A stretch of 64,000 nucleotides of DNA from an uncultured Mesorhizobium sp. Its GTDB lineage: Bacteria; Pseudomonadota; Alphaproteobacteria; Rhizobiales; Rhizobiaceae. The position numbers and the translations under genes are program-made. Location of the stretch: contig CALFXR010000196.1 of NCBI GenBank assembly GCA_937958475.1, positions 62,001-126,000 of the forward strand. Reading direction: 5' to 3'. Below are positions 25,864 to 34,543 of this stretch, one piece after another (positions within the stretch are counted from its first letter, which is position 1; the number at the start of each line of letters is the position of its first letter). Under the pieces are notes generated by a model. That model worked only from the letters and a program-made list of their open reading frames with translations. It ran no database searches and was not told the DNA's origin.

Positions 25864-26484
25864 TCAGTCGGCGCCCTCGAGCCAGCGCTCCTCGCCCGCA
25901 TGAAAGGCCGCGAGTTCATCGGGCCGGTCGTCGCCGAGGAGCTCCATGCTCACGGTCACGCCGCGGGACCGCTGGACGCAGGTCAGGAACTTGTAGGACG
26001 GCCGCAGCGACGCCATCGCCGTCCAGTCGACCGGCAGCGCGTCCGACGGGTTGACGCAGTTCATGACGTCGCGCTCGAAGATGACTTCGAAAGTCGTCAG
26101 CTTCCAGGCCCCGTCGACGCGGACGGCCCGCGAGAAGAACCGGCAGAAGACGAAGAAGTCCACCTCGACGCCGCCGATGGTGGCGCGACTGAAGATCATC
26201 GCCGGGCTCTCGACCGTGGCGCGGTCGCGCCGGATCTGCGCGAAGGCGGGAAAGACCCAGTGCTTGCCGCCGCCGGTCCGGCCCATCATCCTGCGGGTCG
26301 CCTCGACATAAGCTTCGCCGCCGCGGCCGTCGTACCAGCTCGTGCGCACGTAGGCGTCGGGATGGAAGCAGGCGTTCATGACGTCGAAGCGGCGCTGGTC
26401 GCGCGCGAAGCGCTCGCGGCGGACGAGGTCGAAGAGTTCCTCTCGGTCGAGCAGTGTCTGCAGGCGGCTGTCGGTACTTTGCAC
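25864..26484 (-). CDS. SnoaL/NTF2-like protein
   Basis: A 206-residue member of the NTF2/SnoaL superfamily (about residues 10-150), with the opening helix DREELFDLVRRERFARDQRR and the FHPDAYVRTSWYDGRGGE block, as in SnoaL-like isomerases, dehydratases and ring-hydroxylase beta-like subunits. H42-like and D/R positions could form a catalytic pocket but assignment is not possible by eye. It sits between the transporter receptor and permease genes, all on the minus strand, so it is likely co-expressed with the uptake system. Cyclase, dehydratase or hydratase activity are all possible. Confidence 0.7.
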   Translation of the reverse strand: MQSTDSRLQTLLDREELFDLVRRERFARDQRRFDVMNACFHPDAYVRTSWYDGRGGEAYVEATRRMMGRTGGGKHWVFPAFAQIRRDRATVESPAMIFSRATIGGVEVDFFVFCRFFSRAVRVDGAWKLTTFEVIFERDVMNCVNPSDALPVDWTAMASLRPSYKFLTCVQRSRGVTVSMELLGDDRPDELAAFHAGEERWLEGAD

Positions 26485-26564
26485 GGTGATCCCTCAGGGG
26501 TTGATCTGGACGGGGATCGCGCCGGCCGGAAGGCGGGGCGCGATCGTGTCGCCGCCGCTCGCCG

Positions 26565-28070
26565 TCAATCCGCTTCCTGCAGCCCTTCCTCCCGCACCTT
26601 GCGGAAATTGGGCGACAGGATGGAAAGGAGAAGCAGCACGGTGGCGACGAGGATGCCGAGGCTGACGGGGCTGGTGAAGAAGACCGTCGCGTCGCCGTGG
26701 GAAATGAGGAGCGTACGCCGCAGGTACTCCTCCGCCATCGGGCCGAGGATCAGCGCGAGGATGAGCGGCGCCGGCTCGGCGCCGACCTTGCGGAAGAAGA
26801 AGCCGAGAACCCCGAAGAGCGCCATCAGGTAGACGTCGAAGACGTTGTTGTTGATCGAGTAGACGCCGATGGCGGTGAACACGCAGATCAGCGGGAAGAG
26901 ATAGCGGTAGGGCACCGAGATCAGCTTGGCCCACATGCCGACCAGCGGCAGGTTGAGCAGCAGGAGCAGAAGGTTGCCGATCCACATCGAGACGACAAGG
27001 CCCCAGAACAGGGCGGGCTGCTGCGTCAGCATCTCCGGTCCGGGCTGGACGCCCTGGACGACCAGAGCGCCGATCATCAGCGCCATGGTCGCCGTGCCGG
27101 GCAGGCCGAGGGTCAGCATCGGGATGAAGCATGTCTGCGCGGCGGCATTGTTGGCGGCCTCCGGCGCGGCGACGCCCTCGATCGCGCCCTTGCCGAACGC
27201 CTCCGGCGTGCGCGAGATCTTCTTCTCCAGCGCGTAGGCGGAGAAGGAGGCGAGCAGGACGCCGGCGCCGGGCAGGATGCCCAGCACGACACCGACGCCG
27301 GTGCCGCGCAGGATCGGCGCCGCCATCCGCCGCCAGTCTTCCCGCGTCGGGAACAGCCGGCTGACCGGCGCGATTCCGGTGGTGCGGGCATGCTCGTTCT
27401 GCAGGTTGGCGAGCACGTCGCCCAGGCCGAACACGCCGGTTGCGATCACCACGAAGTCGAGCCCGTCGAGCAGGTTCGGCGAGCCGAACGTGTAGCGGGC
27501 GAGGCCGGAATTGATATCCGTGCCGACCATGCCGAACAGCATGCCGAGCAGCGCCATGCCGAAGGCCGTGAGCAGGGACCCGCTGGTGAGCACCATCGAC
27601 GTGACGAGGCCGAGCATGATCAGCGAGAAATACTCGGCCGGGCCGAAGGTGAGCGCCAGGCCGGCGAGAAGGGGAGCCGCGACCGCGATGAACATAGTGC
27701 CGACGGTGCCGGCGAAGAAGCTGCCGATGGCCGCTGCGGCGAGCGCCCGCCCGGCCTTGCCCTGCTTGGCCATTTCGTGGCCGTCCAGCGTGGTCACCAC
27801 CGAGGACGCCTCGCCCGGCAGGTTCATCAGGATCGCGGTGGTGGATCCGCCATACTGCGAGCCGTAGAAAATGCCTGCCAGCATGATCAGTGCCGTGTCG
27901 ACCGGCAGGCCGAAGGTGAAGGGCAGCAGCATCGAGATGGTCGCGATCGGCCCGAGGCCCGGCAGCACGCCCACCGCGGTGCCGAGCAGCACGCCGAAGA
28001 AGCAATAGGCGAAGTTCGGCAGCGTCGTGGCCGTCGAAAGGCCCAACATCAGCCCGTTGAAGATGTCCAT
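26565..28070 (-). CDS. Tripartite tricarboxylate transporter permease TctA
   Basis: A 501-residue permease with about 12 membrane helices. The signature GVLPGLGPIATISMLLPFTFGL (given as GVLPGLGPIATISML and LPFTFGL), the FYGSQYGGSTTAILMNLPGE segment and the second repeat PEAANNAAAQTCFIPMLTLG match TctA. It is the cation-coupled channel partner of TctB and the TctC receptor. The TctB gene ends 27 bases upstream. Confidence 0.95.
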   Translation of the reverse strand: MDIFNGLMLGLSTATTLPNFAYCFFGVLLGTAVGVLPGLGPIATISMLLPFTFGLPVDTALIMLAGIFYGSQYGGSTTAILMNLPGEASSVVTTLDGHEMAKQGKAGRALAAAAIGSFFAGTVGTMFIAVAAPLLAGLALTFGPAEYFSLIMLGLVTSMVLTSGSLLTAFGMALLGMLFGMVGTDINSGLARYTFGSPNLLDGLDFVVIATGVFGLGDVLANLQNEHARTTGIAPVSRLFPTREDWRRMAAPILRGTGVGVVLGILPGAGVLLASFSAYALEKKISRTPEAFGKGAIEGVAAPEAANNAAAQTCFIPMLTLGLPGTATMALMIGALVVQGVQPGPEMLTQQPALFWGLVVSMWIGNLLLLLLNLPLVGMWAKLISVPYRYLFPLICVFTAIGVYSINNNVFDVYLMALFGVLGFFFRKVGAEPAPLILALILGPMAEEYLRRTLLISHGDATVFFTSPVSLGILVATVLLLLSILSPNFRKVREEGLQEAD

Positions 28071-28097
28071 GGTGTGCCCTCCCGGCCTCGCTCGATT

Positions 28098-28556
28098 TCA
28101 ACCGGGGACCGGCAGCCAGCTGCCCGCGAGCGGTATGGGCAGCCCCAGCACCTTGGCGAAGAGCAGGGCGCAGACGGCGGAGAACGCGGCGGCGCCGGCG
28201 GCGGCCTTCCAGTCGATCTCGAACTTGACGCTGGCGGTCGCCGTGCCGACGACGAGCACGAACACCGCGAGCGGCAGCCCGAGCCTGTCGATCAGCAGCC
28301 CGAAGAGGACCACCATGACCGGTACGAGGGCGACCGGCCGCCACGTGACCGCCTCGATGGGCGGAGAGCCGACGCGGCGGGCGCGAAACACGGCGGCGAT
28401 GCCCACCAGCGTCAGCAGCACCGAGACGATCAGCGGGAAGAAGGCGGGGCCCATGCGGCTGGGCGTGCCGATCGGATAGGTGACCGCGACGGCGCCGGCG
28501 GCGATGCCGACAGCGGCGAAGAAGATCCCGAGGGCTGCGTCCTGGCTCGCCTTCAT
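28098..28556 (-). CDS. Tripartite tricarboxylate transporter small subunit TctB
   Basis: A 152-residue protein with four probable helices, the small membrane partner of TctA. The GTPSRMGPAFFPLIVSVLL segment after helix one is the usual TctB motif. GGGAGAAG precedes the ATG at 28556; the frame is open further upstream but without family features. Confidence 0.88.
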   Translation of the reverse strand: MKASQDAALGIFFAAVGIAAGAVAVTYPIGTPSRMGPAFFPLIVSVLLTLVGIAAVFRARRVGSPPIEAVTWRPVALVPVMVVLFGLLIDRLGLPLAVFVLVVGTATASVKFEIDWKAAAGAAAFSAVCALLFAKVLGLPIPLAGSWLPVPG

Positions 28557-28722
28557 GCGGACTTCTCCCGCGCCGGATGGTTCTCTCCCCAGGCGGAGGG
28601 CAGTGGCCGCCGGGCGGCAATCCTGCAAGTCGTCGTCATGTGCTCCTCCCCTGCTTCCCCCGCCGTCGGCGCCGACGCCTTGCGAGGGAGCGAAACCCAT
28701 TCACCCGCGAGCGGCGCTACCG

Positions 28723-29484
28723 CTAGAGGTGGCGGCCCTCGTCGACGGGAACGACGATCCCCGTCGAACTCGTGAGGTTGACGATACACGCCACCACCGC
28801 GCGCGCCACGTCGTCGGGAACGGTGACGTGGCGAAGCGGGAACTTCTCGGCCGTGCGTTCGAGCTGCTCCCTCGTCCGGTTGGGAACGAAGTCCGTATCG
28901 ACGCCCGCCGGCGACACCGAGAACACCCGGACCCCCGGCGCCAGAACCTTCGCGAGCGCGACGGTGAGCGAATCCAGGCCGCCCTTGGCGGCGAGATAGG
29001 CGAGGCTGCTGCCGATGCCGGTGCGTGCCGCGATCGAGGATACGTTGACGATCGCCGCATTCCCGCCGCGCTCCAGCAGCGGGCGCATCGCCCGGACCAC
29101 GGCGAAGGGGCCGCGCAGGTTGAGCAGGATGGCGCGGTCGAAGATCTCGTCGGTCAGCGCGTCGAGGTCGCCGGCCGGAACCGGCGTCGTCGCGCCGCCC
29201 GAATTGACCAGCGCGTCCAGCGCGCCGAAGCGGTCCTCGAGGACGGCCCTGGCCTGTGCGATCGAAGCAGCATCCTCGATGGCGATGCGGATCGCGAAGT
29301 GCCCGTCGCCGCGCAGGCCGGAGACGACGTCCTCGGCCGCGCCCGCCCGGCTGTTGTAGCCGACCGCGACCCGCGACCCCATTTCGGCCAGCCGCGCCGC
29401 GACGGCGCGTCCGATGCCGCCGCTGCCGCCCGTCACCAGGACCGTGCGCGGCACGGCGAGCGCGGGCACTTCGATCGATGCCAT
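28723..29484 (-). CDS. Short-chain dehydrogenase/reductase
   Basis: A 253-residue SDR. The nucleotide motif TGGSGGIGRA lies at about 16-25, NSGG near 92, the catalytic serine in VNVSSIAAR, and Y-x-x-x-K in YLAAKGG. The SPAGVDTDFV block follows. An arginine-free GYNSRAG segment after strand two suggests NADP preference (NSR), tentative. The ATG follows GGGAGGAAGGA with a 9-base spacer. Its neighbours are TctB and the HpcH aldolase, consistent with oxidation or reduction of a hydroxy/keto intermediate. Confidence 0.9.
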   Translation of the reverse strand: MASIEVPALAVPRTVLVTGGSGGIGRAVAARLAEMGSRVAVGYNSRAGAAEDVVSGLRGDGHFAIRIAIEDAASIAQARAVLEDRFGALDALVNSGGATTPVPAGDLDALTDEIFDRAILLNLRGPFAVVRAMRPLLERGGNAAIVNVSSIAARTGIGSSLAYLAAKGGLDSLTVALAKVLAPGVRVFSVSPAGVDTDFVPNRTREQLERTAEKFPLRHVTVPDDVARAVVACIVNLTSSTGIVVPVDEGRHL

Positions 29485-29569
29485 CGTCTGCGTCCTTCCT
29501 CCCGGCGCCCGCCGGTTCATCCGGCATCCCGTGCCGCCCTGCAGCGGCGACGCGCCTCTTCGCCCTGCG

Positions 29570-30355
29570 TCAGTCCCGGCTTCGGCCGGCATAGTCCTCG
29601 ATGATCGCCGCCGCCGCCGAACGGATAAAGCCGTGATCGCTGGAAAAGGCCAGAGCCGTGGCGCCCAGGCCCGTCGCGAACTCGAAGTCGGACCGGCCGG
29701 TCGGCAGCATCATCAGGGGCACGCCGGCTTCGCGCGCCGCCGCCGCGACGCCGCGGCTGATCTCGGCGACCTTCGTGCCGGCATGCGGGTCATCGCCGAA
29801 GGATGCGGTGAGGTCGCCACGCCCGATGAACAGGGCGTCGATGCCCTCGACCCGCGCGATGTCGGCGGCGAGGGGCGCGGCCTCCTGGTCCTCGATCATG
29901 GCGATGACCGCGACCTGGGCATCCTGCGCCGCCATGTGGCCCACCGCGCCGACGCTGCCCCAGTTGCTCGCCCGCGTCAGGCCGGCGAAGCCGCGGCTGC
30001 CGCCCTTGTAGCGGGCGCTGCGCGCCACGGCGCGCGCCTTCTCTACGGACGTCACATGCGGAACCATGATGCCCATGGCGCCGGAATCCAGCGCGCCGAG
30101 GACGAAGGATTCCGTGAACTCGGGGATCCGCACCACCGGCGCGATGTTGGCGGCGCGTGCGGCGAGGATCATCAGGTCGGTGACGCCCCGGTCGAGCGCG
30201 GCATGCTCCTGGTCGATGATGACGAAGTCGTAGCCGATCGGCCCGAGGATCTCGATGACCTGCGTCGTCGGCAGCTTGAGAAAGGTTCCGAGCAGACGCT
30301 GCCCGGCAAGGAGCCTTTCCCGGAACGTCGCGAAGTGTGGGCGGGGACTGGTCAT
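29570..30355 (-). CDS. HpcH/HpaI-type aldolase
   Basis: A 261-residue class II, metal-dependent aldolase of the HpcH/HpaI family, which splits hydroxy-keto acids into pyruvate and an aldehyde. FVIIDQEHAALD (catalytic H in DxEH), MIEDQEA (metal Glu) and GRGDLTASFG (metal Asp) are visible. The start chosen is MTSPRPHFATFRERLLAG; an earlier in-frame ATG (MRPIEGD) would add 13 residues. It is the first gene of the minus-strand block B run and is divergent from the BKACE gene, so their shared 197-base gap should hold both promoters. Confidence 0.92.
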   Translation of the reverse strand: MTSPRPHFATFRERLLAGQRLLGTFLKLPTTQVIEILGPIGYDFVIIDQEHAALDRGVTDLMILAARAANIAPVVRIPEFTESFVLGALDSGAMGIMVPHVTSVEKARAVARSARYKGGSRGFAGLTRASNWGSVGAVGHMAAQDAQVAVIAMIEDQEAAPLAADIARVEGIDALFIGRGDLTASFGDDPHAGTKVAEISRGVAAAAREAGVPLMMLPTGRSDFEFATGLGATALAFSSDHGFIRSAAAAIIEDYAGRSRD

Positions 30356-30412
30356 GGCGTTTCCAACTGAACGGTCCCCTTCTATCGGACGCATGGCGGT
30401 TCATGGTCGGTG

Positions 30413-30425
30413 AATAGACTCTATT
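30413..30425. promoter_or_regulatory. Palindrome AATAGA-C-TCTATT, candidate operator
   Basis: A perfect 6-base-arm palindrome with one central base lies in the divergent promoter region between the aldolase and BKACE genes, 58 bases before the aldolase start. The AT-rich setting within GC-rich DNA supports a regulatory role. Confidence 0.45.
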
Positions 30426-30552
30426 TCGCACGCCGGAACGTTTCCCCCGGCGAAACGCCGGCGCGTCGGCGTTGCGCCCGACGCGGAGGGAGTGCGAGCA
30501 ACGGTCAGATTCGCGTTCCCGTCGCCACTCCTATGCAGAGGAAGCCGTCGCC

Positions 30553-31446
30553 TTGGCCAATCCGACCATCGTCAGCTGTGCCGTCACCGGCAACATCACC
30601 ACGCGCCAGCAGACACCCCACCTGCCGGTGACGCCGGAAGAGATCGCCAATTCGTGCATCGAGGCCGCGCGCGCGGGCGCTGCGATCGTCCACGTCCACG
30701 TGCGCCATCCGGACGGCCGCCCGAGCATGGAACTCGCCCACTACCGCGAGGTGGTGGAACGCCTGCGCGCGGCGGAGGAGGACATGGTCATCAACCTGAC
30801 CACCGGGCCCGGCCAGCGCTTCGTCCCGAGCGAAGCCGACCCGCGCGTCGCGGCGCCCGGCACGACGCTGATGCGCCCCGAGCCGCGCGTGGCGCATGTC
30901 CAGGCGTTGCGGCCGGAACTGTGCAGCCTCGACCTGAACACGATGTATTCCGGCTCCTCCGTCGTCATCAACACCCCGGCGAACCTTGCGATCATGGCGC
31001 AGCTGATCGCGGAGGCGGGCGTGAAGCCGGAACTGGAAGTGTTCGACAGCGGCGACATCCAGCTCGGCAACCACTTCATCGAGCAGGGGCGGCTCGAGGC
31101 TTCGACGCTGTTCCAGATCGTTCTCGGCGTCCGCTACGGCGCGATCGCGACGCCTGAAACGCTGATGTACATGAAGTCGCTGCTGCCGCCGACCGCACCG
31201 TGGAGCGCGTTCGGAGTCGGCCGCTGGGAGTTCCCGATGCTGGCGCAGAGCTGGCTCCTCGGCGGCCACGTGCGCGTCGGGCTGGAGGACAACATCTACC
31301 TGGAGAAGGGGGTGCTCGCCGAGAGCAACGCGGCACTCGTCGCCAAGGCGGTGCGCATCGTCCGCGACCTCGGCGGCCGCATCGCCACGCCCGCCGAGGC
31401 GCGCGACATTCTCGGCCTGACCCGGCAGTCGCCCCTGCCCGCCTGA
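30553..31446 (+). CDS. Beta-keto acid cleavage enzyme (BKACE, DUF849)
   Basis: A 297-residue member of the BKACE family, which condenses a beta-keto acid with acetyl-CoA to give acetoacetate and a CoA ester. The zinc histidines are in AIVHVHVRHPDG; VINLTTGPGQRF and ELEVFDSGD(I) are further family blocks. No ATG is suitable: the frame reaches the conserved ANPTIVSCAVTGN opening at a TTG (30553) preceded by GAGGAAG at 8 bases, and I take that as the start. The bicupin gene follows after 38 bases. The keto-acid substrate is unknown; BKACE specificity is set by pocket residues. Confidence 0.88.
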   Translation: MANPTIVSCAVTGNITTRQQTPHLPVTPEEIANSCIEAARAGAAIVHVHVRHPDGRPSMELAHYREVVERLRAAEEDMVINLTTGPGQRFVPSEADPRVAAPGTTLMRPEPRVAHVQALRPELCSLDLNTMYSGSSVVINTPANLAIMAQLIAEAGVKPELEVFDSGDIQLGNHFIEQGRLEASTLFQIVLGVRYGAIATPETLMYMKSLLPPTAPWSAFGVGRWEFPMLAQSWLLGGHVRVGLEDNIYLEKGVLAESNAALVAKAVRIVRDLGGRIATPAEARDILGLTRQSPLPA

Positions 31447-31484
31447 TCCCGCCCGGACCGACCACGAAATCCAAGGAGGAAGCC

Positions 31485-32396
31485 ATGTACGACAAAAGCG
31501 ATCCCCGCTCGACCCTCGCCGGCAGCCCCAAGCCCGCCGCCGCCTGGGTGCACGAGCGCTTCTTCGGTTCGGAGCTGGCGCTGTTCTACGAGACCGAGCC
31601 GCAACTCTCCGACACGAACGGCAGGACCTGGATCAGCCGCGGCCAGAACTTCGTCGTCGCCTACAGCGAGGCGAACGAGGGCGGCGTCTTCGCCCGCGCG
31701 GCCCAGCCCGACGAGTATGCGCTGATCGTGCCCGACGCCGAGACGCGCATCGAGATCACCACGGCGGAAGGCACGACGGTCGTGCCCGGCTACTCGGTCG
31801 CCTTCATGCCGCCGGGAGAGAGCACGATCCGGATGCTGACGGCGGGAACGCTGGTCCGGCTGTTCACGCCGAGGTCGCAGGACATGGCCGAGGCGGCGTC
31901 GAACGCCGACGCCTTCCGCGGCACCCATCCCAACGTGCCGCCGTTCAAGCCGTGGCCGGAGCCGCCCGGCGGGTTCAAGCTCAAATGGTACACGCTCGAC
32001 GTGCCGGAGGATCCGTCGCGCTTCGGGCGCATCTACCGGTGCACCACCTTCATGATCAACTACCTGACGCCGCGGGTGGGGCCGCGCGCCCGCGACAAGG
32101 TCTCGCCGCACCACCACGACGATTTCGAGCAGTGCTCGCTGGCGCTCGGCGGCGCGTTCACCCATCATTTGCGCTGGCCGTGGACGACGAACATGAACGT
32201 CTGGCGCGAGGACGAGCACCTCTTCTGCAAATCGCCGTCGATCTGCGTCATCCCGCCGCCGTCGATCCACACGACCACCGCGGAGGGCGAGGGCGTCAAC
32301 CAGCTGGTCGACATCTTTGCCCCGCCGCGCATGGATTTCTCGATGAAGCCCGGCTGGGTGCTGAACGAGGCCGACTATCCCATGCCGGGGCAATGA
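31485..32396 (+). CDS. Bicupin protein, gentisate dioxygenase-like fold
   Basis: A 303-residue protein with two cupin-like halves: residues about 40-130 (VPDAETRIEITTAEGTT, then a proline/glycine turn) and about 195-285. The second half has the metal motif SPHHHDDFEQCSLALGG and the later IPPPSIHTTTAEGEG histidine, typical of Fe/Zn cupins. The plan resembles gentisate or salicylate-type extradiol dioxygenases, but the N-terminal half lacks histidines, and isomerase roles are possible. AAGGAGGAAG precedes the ATG. It follows BKACE, so they are likely co-expressed. Confidence 0.72.
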   Translation: MYDKSDPRSTLAGSPKPAAAWVHERFFGSELALFYETEPQLSDTNGRTWISRGQNFVVAYSEANEGGVFARAAQPDEYALIVPDAETRIEITTAEGTTVVPGYSVAFMPPGESTIRMLTAGTLVRLFTPRSQDMAEAASNADAFRGTHPNVPPFKPWPEPPGGFKLKWYTLDVPEDPSRFGRIYRCTTFMINYLTPRVGPRARDKVSPHHHDDFEQCSLALGGAFTHHLRWPWTTNMNVWREDEHLFCKSPSICVIPPPSIHTTTAEGEGVNQLVDIFAPPRMDFSMKPGWVLNEADYPMPGQ

Positions 32397-32455
32397 GCCG
32401 GCAGTGATCCGGGCGACGGCCGGGCGCACGCCGCCCGGCTGTCGCGGCCGAAGGA

Positions 32456-33478
32456 TCAGGCGTCGTGCCGAGGGCGGGGAACGCTGGCGCCGAGTACCGG
32501 GTCGACGATCAGCACGACCTTTCCGATCTGCCGGTTCTCGTCGAGGATCGCGTGCGCCGCCTGCACCTCTTCGAAGGGCACGGCGGCATGGATGCGGGTG
32601 GCGATGCGCCCGTCCTCGAGCAGCGGCCAGACGCGCTCGACGAGTTCGCGCGCGAGCCGGCCCTTGTAGTCGGGCGACCGCGGCCTCAGCGTGGAACCGG
32701 TGACCGTCAGCCGCCGGCGGACGAGCTGGCGCATGTTGACCTCGGCGAACTCGCCCTGGTGGCTGGCGATGAGGACCAGCCGGCCGTCGGAGTTGAGGAG
32801 ATCGAGCTGGCGCTGGGTGGCGGGGCCGGCCTGTCCGTCGAGGATCATGTCGACGCCCGATCCGGACAGGTGGTAGCGGATTTCGACGTCCCAGCCGCCC
32901 TTGTAGTCGAAGGCGGCTTCGGCGCCAGCGTCGCGGCACACCCTGCGCTTCTCCTCGCTGCCGGCGGTCGCCAGGACGCATGCGCCGAAGAGTTGGCGGG
33001 CGATCTGGATGGCGGCCATGCCGACGCCGCTGGTGCCGCCATGAACGAGCAGCGTCTCGCCGCGCCCCAGCCGCCCGAGCCAGACGATGTTGTTCCAGGC
33101 GGTGAAGAAGACCTCCGGAAGCGATGCCGCCTGGACGAAGTCCAGGCCGCGCGGCACGGGCATGCACTGCACCGCCGGCACGACGCAGAAATCCGCGTAG
33201 CCGCCGCCGTTGGCCAGCGCGCAGACGGCAGCGCCCACGGCGAGGTCCTGCACGCCCGGGCCGGTTGCGTGGACGATGCCGGCGATGTCGAGGCCGGGAA
33301 TGTCGGTGGTCCCCGGTGGCGGAGGATAGAGCCCGCGCCGCTGCTGGACGTCGGGGCGGTTGACGCCGGCGGCTGCCACGCGGACGACCACCTCGCCGTC
33401 GCCCGGCTGCGGCACGTCGCGCTCGACGAGGCGCAGGACGTCGGGACCTCCCGGCCGCGCGATCTCGACGACCCGCAC
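32456..33478 (-). CDS. NADPH:quinone oxidoreductase-like MDR enzyme
   Basis: A 340-residue medium-chain dehydrogenase/reductase of the quinone oxidoreductase (PIG3-like) group. The GroES-like half includes AAAGVNRPDVQQRRGLYPPP, the signature of this group; the Rossmann half has LLVHGGTSGVGMAAIQIAR. Zinc ligands are absent, as expected. It starts at GTG, 6 bases after the amidohydrolase stop, so the two form an operon. NADPH-linked reduction of a quinone or an enone intermediate is likely. Confidence 0.9.
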   Translation of the reverse strand: MRVVEIARPGGPDVLRLVERDVPQPGDGEVVVRVAAAGVNRPDVQQRRGLYPPPPGTTDIPGLDIAGIVHATGPGVQDLAVGAAVCALANGGGYADFCVVPAVQCMPVPRGLDFVQAASLPEVFFTAWNNIVWLGRLGRGETLLVHGGTSGVGMAAIQIARQLFGACVLATAGSEEKRRVCRDAGAEAAFDYKGGWDVEIRYHLSGSGVDMILDGQAGPATQRQLDLLNSDGRLVLIASHQGEFAEVNMRQLVRRRLTVTGSTLRPRSPDYKGRLARELVERVWPLLEDGRIATRIHAAVPFEEVQAAHAILDENRQIGKVVLIVDPVLGASVPRPRHDA

Positions 33479-33484
33479 GTTCGT

Positions 33485-34432
33485 TCAGCCGCCGAGCCCG
33501 ACCAGCCTGGCCGGATTGGTGGCTACCATCGTGCGCACGTCGTCGTCGCTGTATCCCAGTGCGAGGCAGAGCTTGATCGCCTGGCGCATGCCTTCGACCG
33601 GCGTCGGATTGTCGACCTGGCCGAGGTCGGAGCCGATCGACGAGTGCTCGACCCCGGCGGCGTCGATATGCTCCTTCAGCTCCTGCGGCGAATAGGTGTT
33701 GAAGCGCGTATCGACATACATGGTGGCCGATTGCTCGACCACCGCGCCGAGGCGGGCGAGGTCGCGGATGTCCTCGTAGGTGAAGTGCAAGCCGTACATG
33801 GGATGGTTGATCAGCAGGCGCTTGACGCCCCGCGCGCGCGCCTCGTCGAACAGCTTCCAGATCTCCCAGACGTGCAGATGGCCGGACGACAGGATCGCGT
33901 CGAACTCGGCGATCGAGTCGAGGATCTGCTTGACCTCGTCGAGCACATTGCCGAGCGCGTCGAGCGGGCTGAGCAGGGGCGAGGCCTTGAGCTGGACGTT
34001 GGAGGCAAGCCGGGTCTTGCGGTGCGCGCTGCGCACGTGGTTGGCGGCCTGCGCGGTCGGCATCCAGATCAGCTTCGCGCCCATCTTCAGCTGGGCGTCG
34101 ACGACATAGGGATCGAACCCGCCGGTGGAATTGTTGAGGACCAGCCCGCTGAACATGGCGAAGTCCGGCCGGGCGAGAACGCGCTCGAGCAAGGGGATGA
34201 AGGGCGCCACCGAGTAGTGGTGGTCCTTGAACAGGACGGCGCGCATGCCGGCATCGGCGGCTTCCTGCGCGGCCTGCAGGTGGTCGACCTGGCGCGGCAT
34301 GGTCGACGGGCCGGAGTGGACGTGAAGGTCGAGCGCGCCGACCAGCAGGCCGTTGGCGCGCGCATCGTCGATCGTCGCCATCAGCGTCCGGGCTTCCTCG
34401 CGATTCCGTTTCACCTGGTCATCCGCAGCCAT
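33485..34432 (-). CDS. Amidohydrolase-superfamily metal hydrolase (DUF6282-like)
   Basis: A 315-residue metal-dependent hydrolase of TIM-barrel type. The N-terminal motif H37-x-H39 in ALDLHVHSGPST, FKDHHYS, the SSGHLHVWEI and INHPMYGL histidines and a late GSDLGQ aspartate fit an amidohydrolase active site. There is no signal peptide. It is divergent from the iclR-type gene at 34544 and leads a two-gene operon with the quinone reductase. The substrate is unknown; lactone, amide or decarboxylase-like chemistry are all possible. Confidence 0.82.
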   Translation of the reverse strand: MAADDQVKRNREEARTLMATIDDARANGLLVGALDLHVHSGPSTMPRQVDHLQAAQEAADAGMRAVLFKDHHYSVAPFIPLLERVLARPDFAMFSGLVLNNSTGGFDPYVVDAQLKMGAKLIWMPTAQAANHVRSAHRKTRLASNVQLKASPLLSPLDALGNVLDEVKQILDSIAEFDAILSSGHLHVWEIWKLFDEARARGVKRLLINHPMYGLHFTYEDIRDLARLGAVVEQSATMYVDTRFNTYSPQELKEHIDAAGVEHSSIGSDLGQVDNPTPVEGMRQAIKLCLALGYSDDDVRTMVATNPARLVGLGG

Positions 34433-34490
34433 ACCGTCACCCTTTTCTTCGATGTGAAGGGCATAATGATTGACGCTCCCTCGTCTCAAC

Positions 34491-34520
34491 CGGTAGTCCG
34501 TACCGTTCCGCACTACGGAA
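34491..34520. promoter_or_regulatory. Clustered inverted repeats in divergent IclR/amidohydrolase promoter
   Basis: Three overlapping inverted repeats occur here: CGGTA-N5-TACCG (34491-34505), TTCCG-N5-CGGAA (34506-34520) and TCCGTA-N11-TACGGA (34497-34519). They lie between the divergent amidohydrolase (start 34432) and iclR (start 34544) genes and end before the GTG start of iclR, the usual place for an IclR operator. Confidence 0.6.
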
Positions 34521-34543
34521 TGGATCGGGCGGGAGGAGAGACC

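Noticed and set aside
30447..30461. CCGGCG-AAA-CGCCGG hairpin
   Set aside because: Such GC-only stems are common by chance at this base composition; position upstream of a gene start does not suit a terminator.
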